Of a stretch of DNA of 64,000 nt, positions 52,957-63,107 are shown one piece after another. Location: contig JARGPU010000008.1 in assembly GCA_029210325.1 (NCBI GenBank), positions 18,023 to 82,022 of the forward strand, read 5' to 3'. Each line of letters starts with the position of its first letter. Positions within the stretch are counted from its first letter, which is position 1. This stretch comes from Alcanivoracaceae bacterium (GTDB taxonomy: Bacteria; Pseudomonadota; Gammaproteobacteria; Pseudomonadales; Alcanivoracaceae). The notes beneath the pieces were generated by a model. That model made no database searches and had not been told where the DNA came from. It was given only the letters and a program-made list of their open reading frames with translations. Made by a program: the position numbers and the translations under genes.

Positions 52957-53904
52957 ATGAACGAGGCGATTGTGCCGACCAGTGAACTGGCGCTGCTGGA
53001 GCGTTGGCTGGATCACATCTGGATGGAGAAGGGTTTAGGGGATAAAACCCTGGCCAGCTATCGCAGTGATCTGGAACAGTTCGCGCTGTGGTTGCAGCAG
53101 CAGCGCAGCGCCTTGCTGCAGGTTGACCGCATTGCTGTGCTGGAGTGGCTGGGGGCTCTGATGCAGCGGGGGCTCAGTGCTCGCTCGGTGGCCCGTAAAA
53201 TGTCAGCCCTGCGGGGGTTCTATCGCTGGGCTTTGCAGGACAGACTGCTGGCAGAGGATCCCACGTTGTTGGTGTCGCGACCAAAAATTGGTCGGCCCCT
53301 GCCCAAGTCACTGACTGAGGCGGATGTGGATGCATTGCTGGCTGCACCGGACGTGGATACGACTCTCGGGTTGCGCGACAGGGCAATGCTCGAGGTGCTG
53401 TATGCCTCCGGGCTGCGAGTATCCGAGCTGGTCGGCCTGACCCTATCGCAAATCAATCTGCGGCAGGGTCTGGTGCGGATTGTGGGAAAGGGCAATAAGG
53501 AGAGGCTGGTACCGCTCGGCGAAGAAGCTCAGGACTGGCTGGTTCGCTACCTGCGTGACGGCAGGCCACTGCTGATTGATGGCGAGGGAGACGATATCGT
53601 TTTCCCCAGTCAGCGTCGCCAGCCCATGACTCGCCAGACTTTTTGGCACAGGATCCGCCAGATGGCATTGATCGCCGGGGTGCAAAAACCGCTTTCTCCC
53701 CATACACTGCGTCACGCCTTTGCCACCCATCTGCTCAATCACGGCGCTGATCTGAGGGTGGTTCAGATGTTGCTTGGTCACAGCGATCTTTCCACTACGC
53801 AGATTTACACACATGTAGCCCGCCAGCGGCTGCACGAACTTCACGCCCGGCACCATCCACGGGCCGGAACTGACCGGCCTGATCAGGGTTCGAAGGAAAA
53901 CTGA
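52957..53904 (+). CDS. xerD: site-specific tyrosine recombinase XerD
   Basis: A 315-residue tyrosine recombinase that, with XerC, resolves chromosome dimers at dif. It has an N-terminal SAM-like domain and a C-terminal catalytic domain with Arg in ASGLRVSEL, the HTLRHAFATH box, HSDLSTTQIYTHV with the nucleophilic Tyr, and the intervening Lys in VGKGNKE. The neighbours dsbC, hom and thrC follow in the order common in Pseudomonadales, which supports XerD over XerC. No dif site was seen. Confidence 0.95.
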   Translation: MNEAIVPTSELALLERWLDHIWMEKGLGDKTLASYRSDLEQFALWLQQQRSALLQVDRIAVLEWLGALMQRGLSARSVARKMSALRGFYRWALQDRLLAEDPTLLVSRPKIGRPLPKSLTEADVDALLAAPDVDTTLGLRDRAMLEVLYASGLRVSELVGLTLSQINLRQGLVRIVGKGNKERLVPLGEEAQDWLVRYLRDGRPLLIDGEGDDIVFPSQRRQPMTRQTFWHRIRQMALIAGVQKPLSPHTLRHAFATHLLNHGADLRVVQMLLGHSDLSTTQIYTHVARQRLHELHARHHPRAGTDRPDQGSKEN

Positions 53905-53919
53905 ATCGAGGAGATGAAC

Positions 53920-54690
53920 ATGCGTTTTATTGTCGTACTGATGGCATTGATGATGAATGTGGCCTGTGCCGACCAGGATCCGCCGGCTGCCAAAGAGACT
54001 CAGCCTGCAGCTGTATCCGGGGACAGCTCTTTGGCGATGGAGAAACTGCAACAGGCCTTTCCGGGGATGCCTGTGGCGGCTGTTGAGCCCTCCACCGTGC
54101 CTGGCATGTTTATGATTCAGGTGCAGGGTGACTGGCTGCATGTCACCGCGGACGGTCGCTTCGTTTTTGCCGGTGAGGTATTCGAGCTGCGTGACAACGA
54201 GGGTGCGGTTAGCCTGATTGAGGAGCGCCAGAAGGCAGTTCGGGTACCGGCTCTGAAGGCACTGGATCCGGCGCAAATGATCACTTTCCCGGCCAAGCAG
54301 CAGCAGGCAGAAATTTATGTATTCACCGATGTCAGCTGCGGTTACTGCCGTCAGTTGCACCGGCAGATCGCCGACTACAACAGTCTGGGGATCACCGTGC
54401 ACTATCTGGCCTTCCCGCGTGGTGGCATGGCATCGCCTGCGGGCAGGGTGATGGACGACATCTGGTGCTCGGAGAATCGTCAGCTGGCAATGACAGAGGC
54501 CAAGCTGGAGAAACCGCTCAGCCAGACACCGCAGAGCTGTGATAGCCCGGTGGCCAGTCAATATCAGCTGGGTGAGCAGTTTGGCGTGCGCGGCACCCCC
54601 GCCGTATTCACCGTACAGGGCGAGCAGCTGGGCGGCTACCTGGCGCCGCCGCGCATGGCGAAAGCTCTTGGGCTGGTGATAGCGGATTGA
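53920..54690 (+). CDS. dsbC: thiol:disulfide interchange protein DsbC
   Basis: A 256-residue periplasmic isomerase. It has a signal peptide (1-17), an N-terminal dimerisation domain, and a thioredoxin-like domain with CGYC at 140-143 and the cis-Pro loop GVRGTPAVF. DsbC corrects mispaired disulfides and is kept reduced by DsbD. Ahead of the usual DsbC start there are about 15 extra Ala/Pro-rich residues. The ATG at 53920 has GAGGAG at good spacing, while the ATG six bases earlier abuts that box. Confidence 0.94.
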   Translation: MRFIVVLMALMMNVACADQDPPAAKETQPAAVSGDSSLAMEKLQQAFPGMPVAAVEPSTVPGMFMIQVQGDWLHVTADGRFVFAGEVFELRDNEGAVSLIEERQKAVRVPALKALDPAQMITFPAKQQQAEIYVFTDVSCGYCRQLHRQIADYNSLGITVHYLAFPRGGMASPAGRVMDDIWCSENRQLAMTEAKLEKPLSQTPQSCDSPVASQYQLGEQFGVRGTPAVFTVQGEQLGGYLAPPRMAKALGLVIAD

Positions 54691-54759
54691 CGTTGCGGGG
54701 CCCCGTCAGTAAGGTGTGCCGTCCCGAATTTCCCGCCCGTTACTGTAAGTGAGGTTGTC

Positions 54760-56064
54760 GTGAATCCAGTTAAGGTGGGTATCGCCGGTCTTGGCACCGT
54801 AGGTTCTGGAGCGGTCAATATTCTGCGCAGTAATGCCGATGAGATCGCCCGTCGTGTCGGCCGGCCGATTGAAATTGCCCATATCGGTGCCCGGCGTGAT
54901 AACCCGGCCTGCGATATCAGTGGTATCCGCGTTTCCCGTGATGTGATGGAAGTCGCCCGTGACCCACAAATTGATATTGTTGTGGAGTTGATTGGAGGCA
55001 CTAGTACCGCCCGTGAACTAGTGCTGACGGCGATTGCCAATGGCAAGCATGTGGTTACCGCCAATAAGGCGCTGATTGCTGAGCATGGCAATGAGATATT
55101 TTCTGCCGCCCATGCCAAAGGTGTTGATGTTGCCTTTGAAGCGGCCGTGGCCGGTGGTGTGCCTATTCTGAAGGCTCTCGGTGAAGGTCTGGCGGCCAAC
55201 CGCATCAAGTGGGTGGCCGGGATCATCAATGGCACGGGTAACTTTATCCTTACCGAAATGCGCGATAAGGGCCGAGACTTCGCTGATGTGCTTAAAGAAG
55301 CGCAGCAGTTGGGCTATGCCGAGGCGGATCCGACCTTCGATGTGGAAGGTATTGATGCTGCTCACAAGCTGACAATCCTGGCTTCTATTGCCTTCGGTAT
55401 CCCGTTGCAGTTTTCCCGGGTTTACACCGAGGGCATCAGCCGTCTGACTCGCGAGGACATTGCTGCGGCGGAGCAGTTTGGCTACCGCATCAAGCATCTT
55501 GGCATCGCCAAAGATACTGGCAGTGGCATTGAGCTGCGTGTTCATCCGACCCTGATTCCGCAGGAGGTCTTGCTGGCCTCGGTGAACGGCGTGATGAACG
55601 CGGTGATGGTTGATGGTGATGCGGTAGGGCCGACTTTGTTTTACGGTGCCGGCGCCGGTGCCGGCCCGACCGGTAGCGCGGTAGTTGCCGATATCATCGA
55701 AATGGGTCGTTCGCTGACCATTGATCATGAGCACCGGGTGCCATACCTGGGGTTTCATACTGATGTGCTGTCTGATCACCCGGTACTGCCCATTGATGGT
55801 GTGGTGTGCCCGTTCTATATCAGACTGCTTGTTCAGGACCGTACTGGCGTATTGGCGGATATCACCCGCATTCTGTCCCAGCACAGTATCAGCATCGAAG
55901 CCATGTTCCAGAGGGATGTAGATGATAATGAGCCGGTGCCGATTATGTTGATGACCCATTCGGTGCTTGAGCGCGATATGAATGAGGCGCTGGCGGAAAT
56001 CGCTGCGCTGGATACGGTGCTCGGCGATATCGTCCGTATTCGTGTTGAACTTTTGAAAGCGTAA
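54760..56064 (+). CDS. hom: homoserine dehydrogenase
   Basis: A 434-residue single-function enzyme that reduces aspartate semialdehyde to homoserine. It has an N-terminal NAD(P) loop [11 protein letters not shown], the catalytic region with [10 protein letters not shown] and [13 protein letters not shown], and a C-terminal ACT domain (about 350-430) for threonine feedback. It starts with GTG at 54760 after GAGG. It lies 14 bases before thrC, forming a threonine operon downstream of xerD-dsbC. Confidence 0.97.
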   Translation: MNPVKVGIAGLGTVGSGAVNILRSNADEIARRVGRPIEIAHIGARRDNPACDISGIRVSRDVMEVARDPQIDIVVELIGGTSTARELVLTAIANGKHVVTANKALIAEHGNEIFSAAHAKGVDVAFEAAVAGGVPILKALGEGLAANRIKWVAGIINGTGNFILTEMRDKGRDFADVLKEAQQLGYAEADPTFDVEGIDAAHKLTILASIAFGIPLQFSRVYTEGISRLTREDIAAAEQFGYRIKHLGIAKDTGSGIELRVHPTLIPQEVLLASVNGVMNAVMVDGDAVGPTLFYGAGAGAGPTGSAVVADIIEMGRSLTIDHEHRVPYLGFHTDVLSDHPVLPIDGVVCPFYIRLLVQDRTGVLADITRILSQHSISIEAMFQRDVDDNEPVPIMLMTHSVLERDMNEALAEIAALDTVLGDIVRIRVELLKA

Positions 56065-56078
56065 CAAGAGAGCCTGCT

Positions 56079-57224
56079 ATGTCATTTCGCGACCGCTATA
56101 CCGGCCTGATCAATCGCTACCGTGACCATCTGCCGGTGAGCGACGACACCCGAATTATTAGTTTGGGCGAAGGTAATACGCCTCTGATCCGGTTGAAGAA
56201 TATTCCCAAATTGCTTGGCAAGGACGTGGATATTTACGTCAAGTATGAAGGTCTGAACCCGACTGGTTCGTTCAAGGACCGCGGCATGACCATGGCCGTT
56301 ACCAAGGCAGTGGAAGAGGGTAGCAATGCCATTATCTGCGCCTCTACCGGGAATACTTCTGCAGCTGCCGCCGCATACGCAGCACGCGCCGGTATCACTG
56401 CGTTCGTACTGATTCCGGAAGGCAAAATCGCCATGGGCAAGTTGGCTCAGGCGATGATGTATGGTGCGGTTACCATTCAGATTCGTGGCAATTTTGACGA
56501 AGGTATGGAGCTGGTCAAGCAAGTGGCGCTACAGGCACCGGTGACCATCGTTAACTCGGTTAACCCGTATCGCCTGCAGGGCCAAAAGACTGCTGCTTTT
56601 GAAATTGTCGAAGAGCTTGGTCGTGCTCCCGATTACCACTGCCTGCCAGTGGGTAATGCCGGAAATATCACCGCGCACTGGATCGGTTACTGTGAGTATT
56701 CCGCGCAAAAAGGCACCAAGGTGACGGAGTCCTGCGCTTTCTGTGATGGCAATTGCCGCTACGCTGGTGGTCCGATTATTGGTGGCAATCGGCCAGCTAT
56801 GATCGGATATCAGGCTGCTGGCTCTGCGCCGTTTGTCCGTGGCGAAGCGGTAAAAAACCCGGAAACAGTTGCCACGGCGATCCGTATCGGCAATCCGCAG
56901 AGCTGGGATCGCGCCTGGAAAGTAAAGGAAGAGTCAGGTGGCTGGTTCGACGAGCTTGCCGATGAGGAGATTCTGGCGGCCCAGAAGCTGCTGGCCCAGC
57001 GCGAAGGTATCTTCTGTGAGCCGGCGTCTGCAGCGTCTATTGGTGGCGCCATGCGTGATATAAAGACAGGCCGCATTCCGGAAGGTTCGACCATTGTCTG
57101 CACCCTGACCGGTAACGGTCTGAAGGATCCGGATACTGCTATCAAGCAGTGTGGCGATAGCCGAATGGTGACCATTGATGCCAATATTTCCTCGGTGAAG
57201 GACGCGATTCTCGGCAATATGTGA
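56079..57224 (+). CDS. thrC: threonine synthase
   Basis: A 381-residue PLP enzyme that converts O-phosphohomoserine to threonine. The PLP Lys lies in GSFKDRGMT, the phosphate loop region in [12 protein letters not shown], and [19 protein letters not shown] is intact. This is the short, Gram-positive/plant-like class used by Pseudomonas, rather than the E. coli type. It ends at a strong terminator. Confidence 0.97.
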   Translation: MSFRDRYTGLINRYRDHLPVSDDTRIISLGEGNTPLIRLKNIPKLLGKDVDIYVKYEGLNPTGSFKDRGMTMAVTKAVEEGSNAIICASTGNTSAAAAAYAARAGITAFVLIPEGKIAMGKLAQAMMYGAVTIQIRGNFDEGMELVKQVALQAPVTIVNSVNPYRLQGQKTAAFEIVEELGRAPDYHCLPVGNAGNITAHWIGYCEYSAQKGTKVTESCAFCDGNCRYAGGPIIGGNRPAMIGYQAAGSAPFVRGEAVKNPETVATAIRIGNPQSWDRAWKVKEESGGWFDELADEEILAAQKLLAQREGIFCEPASAASIGGAMRDIKTGRIPEGSTIVCTLTGNGLKDPDTAIKQCGDSRMVTIDANISSVKDAILGNM

Positions 57225-57230
57225 TCGGCT

Positions 57231-57267
57231 AAAAAAGCCCCGGCGAGTTAATCGTCGGGGCTTTTTT
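57231..57267. terminator. intrinsic terminator after thrC
   Basis: AAAAAA, a 10-bp stem (GCCCCGGCGA / TCGTCGGGGC, one wobble) with a GTTAA loop, then TTTTTTT. It may also serve the convergent serine hydrolase gene. Confidence 0.93.
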
Positions 57268-57292
57268 TATGCCTTTTCTCAGCGCCGTACTT

Positions 57293-58522
57293 TTAACGAC
57301 TCAGGGTTTGACGGTTGATCTGCATCTGCAGCGCCACCAAGGCAGGCAGGTGTGGGCCAATAACCCCTTTGCCTGTGGTCAGCAGCGCACCTGAAAGATC
57401 ACGCTGTGGGTCAGCCCAGCAATAGATGCTGATAAAACCGAGGTGACCATAGGCGCGCTGTGTGCCCGGACCGAACAGGCTGAGAGTGCGGGCGCCAAGC
57501 ATAAATCCTGGCGAGTACTCCATCGGAATCATCAAGGTGCGATCAAGCCGACTACCTTTGCCAATGGGCGAAATGGCACGACGCACCGTGTCCGCCCGGA
57601 AAATCTGTTTGCCATTCCAGCTGCCACCGTTGAGCAGCATCTGGAAGAAGCGGCTAGCTTCTTCTGCTGTGGCATATAAGTTTCCGGCTGGCAGGGTAAT
57701 GTCGAGAAAGCGGGAGTCATTGGAAACGTCCACGACTTCTTGCAAGTTGGCGCCCACCGCATACTTTATAAAAGCATTGACGGGCGCTAGAGACAGGCCG
57801 GTGGAATAGTTTTTCGCCGGCGAGCCCTCTTGCATGCCAAAGCGGAAGTAGCGCATTCCCATAGGCTTGCGAATAACCTCGTCAAGGAGATCGTTGACCG
57901 TTTTGCCGGTCACTCTTTCAATAACCGCGCCGAGGACAAAGCCTGCGGTGGCGGCATGATAGGCCTGCCTGCGGCCAGGGTTTTGCGGTACAGCTTTTTG
58001 CATCAGCTCGGTAATCCGTGCCGGATTGAACAGGTCTTCCGTGCTTACCGGGTCGCTGATACGTGGCACACCGCCTCGGTGGGTCAGCAGGTGCATCAGG
58101 GTGGTGCGCTCCTTGCCTTCACAGCCGTACTCGGGCAAGTAATGGCAAACCGGTTTGCCAAGGTCCAGTTCTCCGCGCTCCACCAGATGGTGAATGAGCA
58201 TGGCGGTAACGCTTTTTGATGCGGAGAATAGACATATTGGAGTGTCTACGCTGAGCGCTTGACGGTCTTCCAGACTGGCATAGCCAAGCGTCCGGTCAAA
58301 GAAGTGCTCGCCACCACGGCGTAAAGACAGGGCAATGCCAGGACTCATCCCGGTGGCATACAGGTTCTTCATGGAACGCCAGATGGCGGTGACCTGTTCT
58401 TCGCGCATGCCGGCTGCCGCTGGCGGAGCTTCATTGCCGCGGTCGCTGATTTCGCTCAGACGCTTGGGCATGGGAATAAGAGACGGTGTCAGGAAGCGGC
58501 GCGGCAGGGGCAAGGCTGGCAT
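57293..58522 (-). CDS. beta-lactamase-like serine hydrolase (EstB type)
   Basis: A 409-residue serine hydrolase of the class C beta-lactamase superfamily. The SxxK motif is in FSASKSV, the second-motif Tyr in YHAATAGFVLG, and the late GHLGF loop stands in place of KTG/HTG. No signal peptide is evident, so it is probably cytoplasmic, unlike the paralogue at 18493. Relatives include esterases such as EstB. The true start is unsure: ATG at 58522 is plausible, and upstream only a TTG codon is available. Confidence 0.82.
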   Translation of the reverse strand: MPALPLPRRFLTPSLIPMPKRLSEISDRGNEAPPAAAGMREEQVTAIWRSMKNLYATGMSPGIALSLRRGGEHFFDRTLGYASLEDRQALSVDTPICLFSASKSVTAMLIHHLVERGELDLGKPVCHYLPEYGCEGKERTTLMHLLTHRGGVPRISDPVSTEDLFNPARITELMQKAVPQNPGRRQAYHAATAGFVLGAVIERVTGKTVNDLLDEVIRKPMGMRYFRFGMQEGSPAKNYSTGLSLAPVNAFIKYAVGANLQEVVDVSNDSRFLDITLPAGNLYATAEEASRFFQMLLNGGSWNGKQIFRADTVRRAISPIGKGSRLDRTLMIPMEYSPGFMLGARTLSLFGPGTQRAYGHLGFISIYCWADPQRDLSGALLTTGKGVIGPHLPALVALQMQINRQTLSR

Positions 58523-58735
58523 GAGGTATTCCACAGCTAAGAGATGCAACTGATTGTGCGCCTCAGGGAAAATGGGTCAATGACTGGTCGGGACAATAGC
58601 GACGATAACAAGGCCAACCGGGTATTTTGTCGTCATTTCCGTACAAGGCTTGTGCCTGAATCTAGCCTAGCATGCCATCCAAAGAGTGGCTGCTTGCGCT
58701 ATGCTGGGGGTGCGCTCTCAATATCGGAGGACAAG

Positions 58736-59053
58736 ATGAATACTATCAAGCAGGCTGACTTCCAGAGCTTTGCAGAGTTCTACCCTTACTATTTGCAGGA
58801 GCATGGCAATCCGACCTGTCGAAGATTGCACTTCTTCGGCACCTTGTTTGTGCTGACGATTCTCGCGGCGGTGATAGCCGGTGCGAGCAGTTGGTGGCTG
58901 CTGGCGTTGCCGGTGGTGGGCTACGGTTTTGCCTGGGTTGGCCACTATGTTTTTGAGAAAAATCGCCCGGCAACTTTTAAGTATCCGTTTTACAGTCTGG
59001 CTGGTGATTTTGTCATGTTCAAAGATATTCTGGTGCGCCGCATCGACTGGTAA
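58736..59053 (+). CDS. Mpo1-like / DUF962 membrane protein
   Basis: A 105-residue protein with two hydrophobic segments (about residues 37-60 and 62-77). Conserved parts of the DUF962 family are FYPYYLQEHGNPTCRRLHFFG, GYGFAWVGHYVFEKNRPATF and a C-terminal FVMFKDIL. The yeast homologue Mpo1 is an Fe-dependent dioxygenase that shortens 2-hydroxy fatty acids; the conserved His residues are present here. GGAGG lies ahead of the ATG at 58736. The bacterial role is not established. Confidence 0.87.
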   Translation: MNTIKQADFQSFAEFYPYYLQEHGNPTCRRLHFFGTLFVLTILAAVIAGASSWWLLALPVVGYGFAWVGHYVFEKNRPATFKYPFYSLAGDFVMFKDILVRRIDW

Positions 59054-59130
59054 GCGGGCCGGAAAGTACAGAGGCTAGGATGGGTATGGAAGAGCGGTTT
59101 GCACCGCTCCTCCTTACCGGTTAACTCAGA

Positions 59131-60312
59131 TCAAAGCAGCTCAAGAGCTACAGCAGTGGCTTCGCCGCCACCGATGCACAGACTGGCGATACCTTTCTTG
59201 CCACCGGTGCGCTTCAGTGCATGGATCAGTGACAGGATGATGCGTGAGCCGGTGGAGCCGATCGGATGGCCCAGCGCGCAGGCGCCGCCGTGGATATTCA
59301 CTTTGCTGTGTTCAATGCCCAGCTCCATGATTGGCAGCATCGCTACCATGGCGAAGGCTTCGTTGATTTCCCACAGGTCCACATCTGCCACGGACCAGCC
59401 GGTTTTTGCCAGAATTTTGCTGATCGCGCCGCAGGGCGCCAGAGTGAACTCGCTAGGGTGCTGGCTGTTAGTGCTATGGCCAACGATGCGTGCCAGAGGT
59501 GCCAGGCCCATTGCGGCCGCTTTGCTGGATTTCATTAATACCAGAGCGGAAGCGCCATCGGAAATCGAGCTGGCGTTGGCAGCAGTAACGGTGCCGTCTT
59601 TGGCAAAAGCCGGTTTCAGCTGCGGAATCTTATCCACATTGGCATTGCCGGGCTGCTCATCCGTGTCGACGATTTGCTCGCCTTTGCGTGACGGTACGTT
59701 GACCGAGACGATTTCGTCCTTGAACCAGCCATTGCTGATGGCCGTATTGGCGCGCTTCAGGGACTCGATGGCGAAGTTATCCATTTGTTCGCGGGTAATG
59801 CCTTTCTGGTCGGATACTTCCTGGGCAAAAGAGCCCATCAGGCGGCCGGTTTCGGCGTCTTCGAGACCATCCAGAAACATATGATCAAACACCTTTCCAT
59901 GCCCCATACGGGCGCCAGTGCGGTACTTGTCCAGTATGTACGGGGCGTTAGTCATTGACTCCATGCCGCCGGCTACCATGATCTCGCTGCTACCAGCCAC
60001 GATTTGATCGTGGGCAAACATGGTGGCGCGCATACCGGAGCCACAAAGTTTGTTAATGGTGACTGCGCCGGTGGCGTCGGGTAGTCCGGCCAGGCGCATG
60101 GCCTGACGGGCTGGTCCCTGCTTCAAGCCCGCTGGCAGCACACAGCCCATGATTACATCCTCGACCTGATCTGCTTTGATGCCAGCACGCTCTACGGCGG
60201 CGCGGATTGCAGCTGCGCCGAGCTGTGGCGCGGTCAGACCGGACAGGCAGCCCTGAAAACCACCCATGGCGGTGCGGGCGCCGTTGACGATGACAACTGG
60301 ATCCTGGCTCAT
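59131..60312 (-). CDS. acetyl-CoA C-acyltransferase (AtoB/PhaA-like thiolase)
   Basis: A 393-residue thiolase with the nucleophilic Cys in NKLCGSGMRA (about residue 88), the GHPIGSTGSR His loop and the second Cys in LCIGGGEATA. This is the classic biosynthetic/degradative type that interconverts two acetyl-CoA with acetoacetyl-CoA or cleaves short 3-oxoacyl-CoA. It is distinct from the FadI-type thiolase at 15300. GAGGG precedes the ATG. It is a single gene divergent from sodB. Confidence 0.94.
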   Translation of the reverse strand: MSQDPVVIVNGARTAMGGFQGCLSGLTAPQLGAAAIRAAVERAGIKADQVEDVIMGCVLPAGLKQGPARQAMRLAGLPDATGAVTINKLCGSGMRATMFAHDQIVAGSSEIMVAGGMESMTNAPYILDKYRTGARMGHGKVFDHMFLDGLEDAETGRLMGSFAQEVSDQKGITREQMDNFAIESLKRANTAISNGWFKDEIVSVNVPSRKGEQIVDTDEQPGNANVDKIPQLKPAFAKDGTVTAANASSISDGASALVLMKSSKAAAMGLAPLARIVGHSTNSQHPSEFTLAPCGAISKILAKTGWSVADVDLWEINEAFAMVAMLPIMELGIEHSKVNIHGGACALGHPIGSTGSRIILSLIHALKRTGGKKGIASLCIGGGEATAVALELL

Positions 60313-60529
60313 GCTTCAACCCTCGGTTCTGGCGCCTGCTTGGCGCGGAAAAGGTCGGCATTGTACCGCAGCCGACAGTTGATGACAGTCACGCTGTGAT
60401 GACAGGGTATCGGCGAAGCTCGGTGGCAGGTCCGCGGCGCCCTTGCTATCATCCGGGGCCTGTTCATCGTCCCTCGCAGGTATGCGTCGGGCTCTGTTTT
60501 TTGAATCTGTCATCGTCAGGGGAACCATC

Positions 60530-61117
60530 ATGGCTTTTGAACTGCCCGCTCTTCCATATGCGAAAAATGCCCTCGAGCCGCATATTTCAGCCGAGACTCT
60601 GGAGTTCCATCACGGCAAGCACCACAACGCTTATCTGGTTAAGCTCAATGATCTGATTGCTGGCACTGACATGGAAAAGCAGTCACTTGAAGAGATCATC
60701 AAAACCGCAGGCCCGGGCGTGCTGTTTAATCAGGCCGCTCAGGTCTGGAATCATACCTTCTACTGGCACAGCCTGAGCCCCAATGGTGGTGGCGAACCGA
60801 CTGGTGACCTGGCCAATGCGATCAGCGCCAAGTGGGGTTCTTTCGATAAGTTCAAGGAAGCCTTTAATGGCAAAGCTGTGGGCAACTTCGGTTCTGGTTG
60901 GACTTGGCTGGTGAAGCTGGCAGATGGCTCGCTGGACATCGTTAATACCGACGACGCGGGCACCACCGTAACCAATAAGGGTCAGACTGCACTGCTGACC
61001 TGTGATGTATGGGAGCACGCTTACTACATTGATTACCGCAATGCCCGCCCGAAGTATCTGGAAGGCTTCTGGGCACTGGCCAACTGGGAGTTCGCGGCGA
61101 AGAACTTCGCAGCGTAA
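60530..61117 (+). CDS. sodB: iron superoxide dismutase
   Basis: A 195-residue cytoplasmic SOD. Metal ligands are seen as His in HHGKHHNAY, His in WNHTFYW, and the Asp/His pair in [10 protein letters not shown]. The [14 protein letters not shown] signature and the Gln at its start favour iron over manganese. I chose the ATG at 60530, which gives the family's normal [11 protein letters not shown] start; upstream codons are non-coding. It is a single gene with its own terminator. Confidence 0.97.
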   Translation: MAFELPALPYAKNALEPHISAETLEFHHGKHHNAYLVKLNDLIAGTDMEKQSLEEIIKTAGPGVLFNQAAQVWNHTFYWHSLSPNGGGEPTGDLANAISAKWGSFDKFKEAFNGKAVGNFGSGWTWLVKLADGSLDIVNTDDAGTTVTNKGQTALLTCDVWEHAYYIDYRNARPKYLEGFWALANWEFAAKNFAA

Positions 61118-61125
61118 TTACGGTC

Positions 61126-61162
61126 AAAAAAGGGTGTTGGCATGATGCTGGCACCCTTTTTT
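61126..61162 (+). terminator. intrinsic terminator after sodB
   Basis: AAAAAAGGGTG pairs with CACCCTTTTTT around an inner GCAT/ATGC hairpin, followed by a T-run. Confidence 0.88.
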
Positions 61163-61181
61163 TATTTAGCCGGGGGAGCAG

Positions 61182-61703
61182 ATGAGGAAATTACTGATAA
61201 TGCTGCTGGTGGCGTTGCCATTGGCTCTTCACGCAGAACAAAAACAACAGGAAGGGAAAGATCCGGCTATTGCCCAGATGGAAACCTTGGCCAGTAACGG
61301 TATCCAGCAAGCGCTAAAGCTTCTCCAGAAAAGCGGCCGTTTCTATCCGTTCGCTTTGGTGTATAACGAGGCCAATGAAAAGTTGGATTTGGTTGGCTAT
61401 CGCGGGGACCCGCAAAGCAGGCCGAAAGCAGAGGACTTCGCCGTGGCGCTATTTCTGGAAGTGCGCCAGCTGGCCGAGAAGAATAGTGATATCAGCACGG
61501 CGGTTGTCCTGAAGCCGTTTCAGGCGACCTCGACAGATGGCGAGGTAATTTTCGGGGTGTGGGCGGCAGTGGACCACCGCACGCAGCGACCGTGGGTTAT
61601 GTTCCAGCCGCTTATCGAAAAGAAACCGGGTCACTACATGCTTGGCGAGCTGATTTATCAGAAATCCGAAGAAGCTATGTTTCCATCGCTGCCGACCAAG
61701 TAA
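61182..61703 (+). CDS. secreted protein of unknown function
   Basis: A 173-residue protein with a signal peptide (residues 1-18, ALHAEQ). The mature part mixes helix (QMETLASNGIQQALKLLQKSG) with strands (FYPFALVYNEANEKLDLVGY, VVLKPF, VIFGVWAAVDHRT). It contains no cysteine in the mature part and no motif I know. It resembles small periplasmic proteins found singly in marine Gammaproteobacteria. GGGGGAG precedes the ATG. It follows the sodB terminator, so it should have its own promoter. Confidence 0.75.
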   Translation: MRKLLIMLLVALPLALHAEQKQQEGKDPAIAQMETLASNGIQQALKLLQKSGRFYPFALVYNEANEKLDLVGYRGDPQSRPKAEDFAVALFLEVRQLAEKNSDISTAVVLKPFQATSTDGEVIFGVWAAVDHRTQRPWVMFQPLIEKKPGHYMLGELIYQKSEEAMFPSLPTK

Positions 61704-61708
61704 CGAGA

Positions 61709-62128
61709 TTATTTTGCTGGCGCTGTCTGCTTTAGATACCAGGCTAGCGCTTGAGCAGCATCCGCCATGCCTTTGCGGAACGGAAATACCGCATCGGTGG
61801 TGCTGTTACTTTCCAGTGCTTGCTGGAACAGACTTGTCTGAAAGCGGCTTTTATTCCCCTGAACCACCTGGCAGGCATTTATTGCCCGTTGGGCGTCCGC
61901 ACTAACCCCCCGACCGAAATACCAGATTGCACAGAGGTAGGCGGCCGGGTACATGGGGCTTTCATCGTTGGCCAGACTATGGGTCAAGGCGGCGCTAAAG
62001 TGTGCCATTGCCTGATCGTAGTGCTCGGCTTCATAGGCGCTCAGGCCCTGCTGCAGCATGCTCTCCATGCGTATATCGGCTACACAAACTGCGGGGGCCA
62101 GTAATATAAGCAATAGCCAGCGTCCCAT
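61709..62128 (-). CDS. periplasmic Sel1/TPR-like repeat protein
   Basis: A 139-residue protein with a signal peptide (1-17) and helical repeats of the Sel1/TPR kind: GLSAYEAEHYDQAMAHFSAAL, then AAYLCAIWYFGRGVSAD. Such repeats mediate protein contacts. Two cysteines in the mature part (in YLCAI and NACQVV) may form a disulfide. GGGAGG precedes the ATG. Its function is unknown. It is convergent with the secreted protein at 61182. Confidence 0.75.
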   Translation of the reverse strand: MGRWLLLILLAPAVCVADIRMESMLQQGLSAYEAEHYDQAMAHFSAALTHSLANDESPMYPAAYLCAIWYFGRGVSADAQRAINACQVVQGNKSRFQTSLFQQALESNSTTDAVFPFRKGMADAAQALAWYLKQTAPAK

Positions 62129-62254
62129 AGTGTCCTCCCTTCCTTTTGCAAAGTGGCATTAGACCGAACCCGTGTAGGGATGTCGATGGGGGGGTTATTC
62201 AGAGATGGCCCGAGGCTGCTACACTTGCCGCTTTACCGGGGCTTACGGCTGACT

Positions 62255-63079
62255 ATGAACGACGAGCGCGAGTTGAAGCTGGGCAATATCAAGGATCTGG
62301 ATGTCGACGCCGACCCGGCGATTGCGGCGGAGCCGCAACAGGGTTCTGTCTATCAGGGGCAGGGTGCTGATCGAGCCAGTTCTGAGTCAGTTGTGAAGAA
62401 GCCTGCAGGTGCCGGTACCGGCGGTAGCGGTGTATGGATGGCGACTACGGCATTTTTATTGGTGCTGGTACTGGTGCTGGGGGCGTGGTTTTTTCGCCAG
62501 CTCAGCAGTCTTCAGGCGGTTGTTGATAATCGCCTGGAGCAGTCTACTGAACAGCTTGGCTCGCTGGCGTCACAGCTTTCTGCAACGGATGAGTCGGTCA
62601 CCCAGTCGTCTGGTCAGGTCAAGGAAACACTGGCAACCCATGACAGTGAGATACGCAAACTGTGGGATGTTTCCAACAAGCGTAACCGGGATTGGATCCA
62701 GAAAAATCAGGCGGATATTGCTCAGCTGGGCAAGCAGAGAGCCGAGCTAAACAAGGCAATTGAGTCTCTTAAAGCAGAGTTGGTTACGCTGAAGAAATCC
62801 ACTGACCAGATGACGGTGGCGAAAAATCAGCTACAGACCCAGATTGGTGTTCAGTCAGAAACCGTGAAGCAGCTTGAAAGCCGGGTGGCCACCCAGCAGA
62901 AGCAGGTTGAAGCCCTTAACAAGCTTTTACCGGCGATGCAGTCACTAACCCGGGTAGAAAGTGCCGGCGGAGGGTTGGCCAACCGCTTGGCGGAAATAGA
63001 AGCAGCGATCAACGCGATTGATGCTCATAGGCGCCAGGTGAATGTCCGTCTGGACCGGCTTGATGGTGGAGCTCCGTGA
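62255..63079 (+). CDS. single-TM protein with long coiled coil (first of a pair)
   Basis: A 274-residue protein. Residues 1-60 are acidic and Gly/Ala/Ser-rich, followed by a transmembrane helix at about 65-85 and then almost continuous coiled coil to residue ~270 (many Leu/Ile at heptad positions, as in LGKQRAELNKAIESLKAELVT cut in pieces). The topology is probably N-in with a periplasmic rod. I chose the ATG at 62255 because the preceding codons in frame look non-coding. No family is recognised. It is followed by a protein of the same build 28 bases downstream. Confidence 0.75.
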   Translation: MNDERELKLGNIKDLDVDADPAIAAEPQQGSVYQGQGADRASSESVVKKPAGAGTGGSGVWMATTAFLLVLVLVLGAWFFRQLSSLQAVVDNRLEQSTEQLGSLASQLSATDESVTQSSGQVKETLATHDSEIRKLWDVSNKRNRDWIQKNQADIAQLGKQRAELNKAIESLKAELVTLKKSTDQMTVAKNQLQTQIGVQSETVKQLESRVATQQKQVEALNKLLPAMQSLTRVESAGGGLANRLAEIEAAINAIDAHRRQVNVRLDRLDGGAP

Positions 63080-63107
63080 GCGTCTGCTGCAGCAGTGGTG
63101 AGTAAAC

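Noticed and set aside
53443..54561. Long minus-strand frame opposite xerD and dsbC
   Set aside because: Covers two well-identified plus-strand genes; no ribosome binding site or recognisable motif.
55018..56067. Long minus-strand frame opposite hom
   Set aside because: Fully antisense to a canonical homoserine dehydrogenase; composition is His/Arg/Gln-rich as expected for an antisense reading, with no domain.
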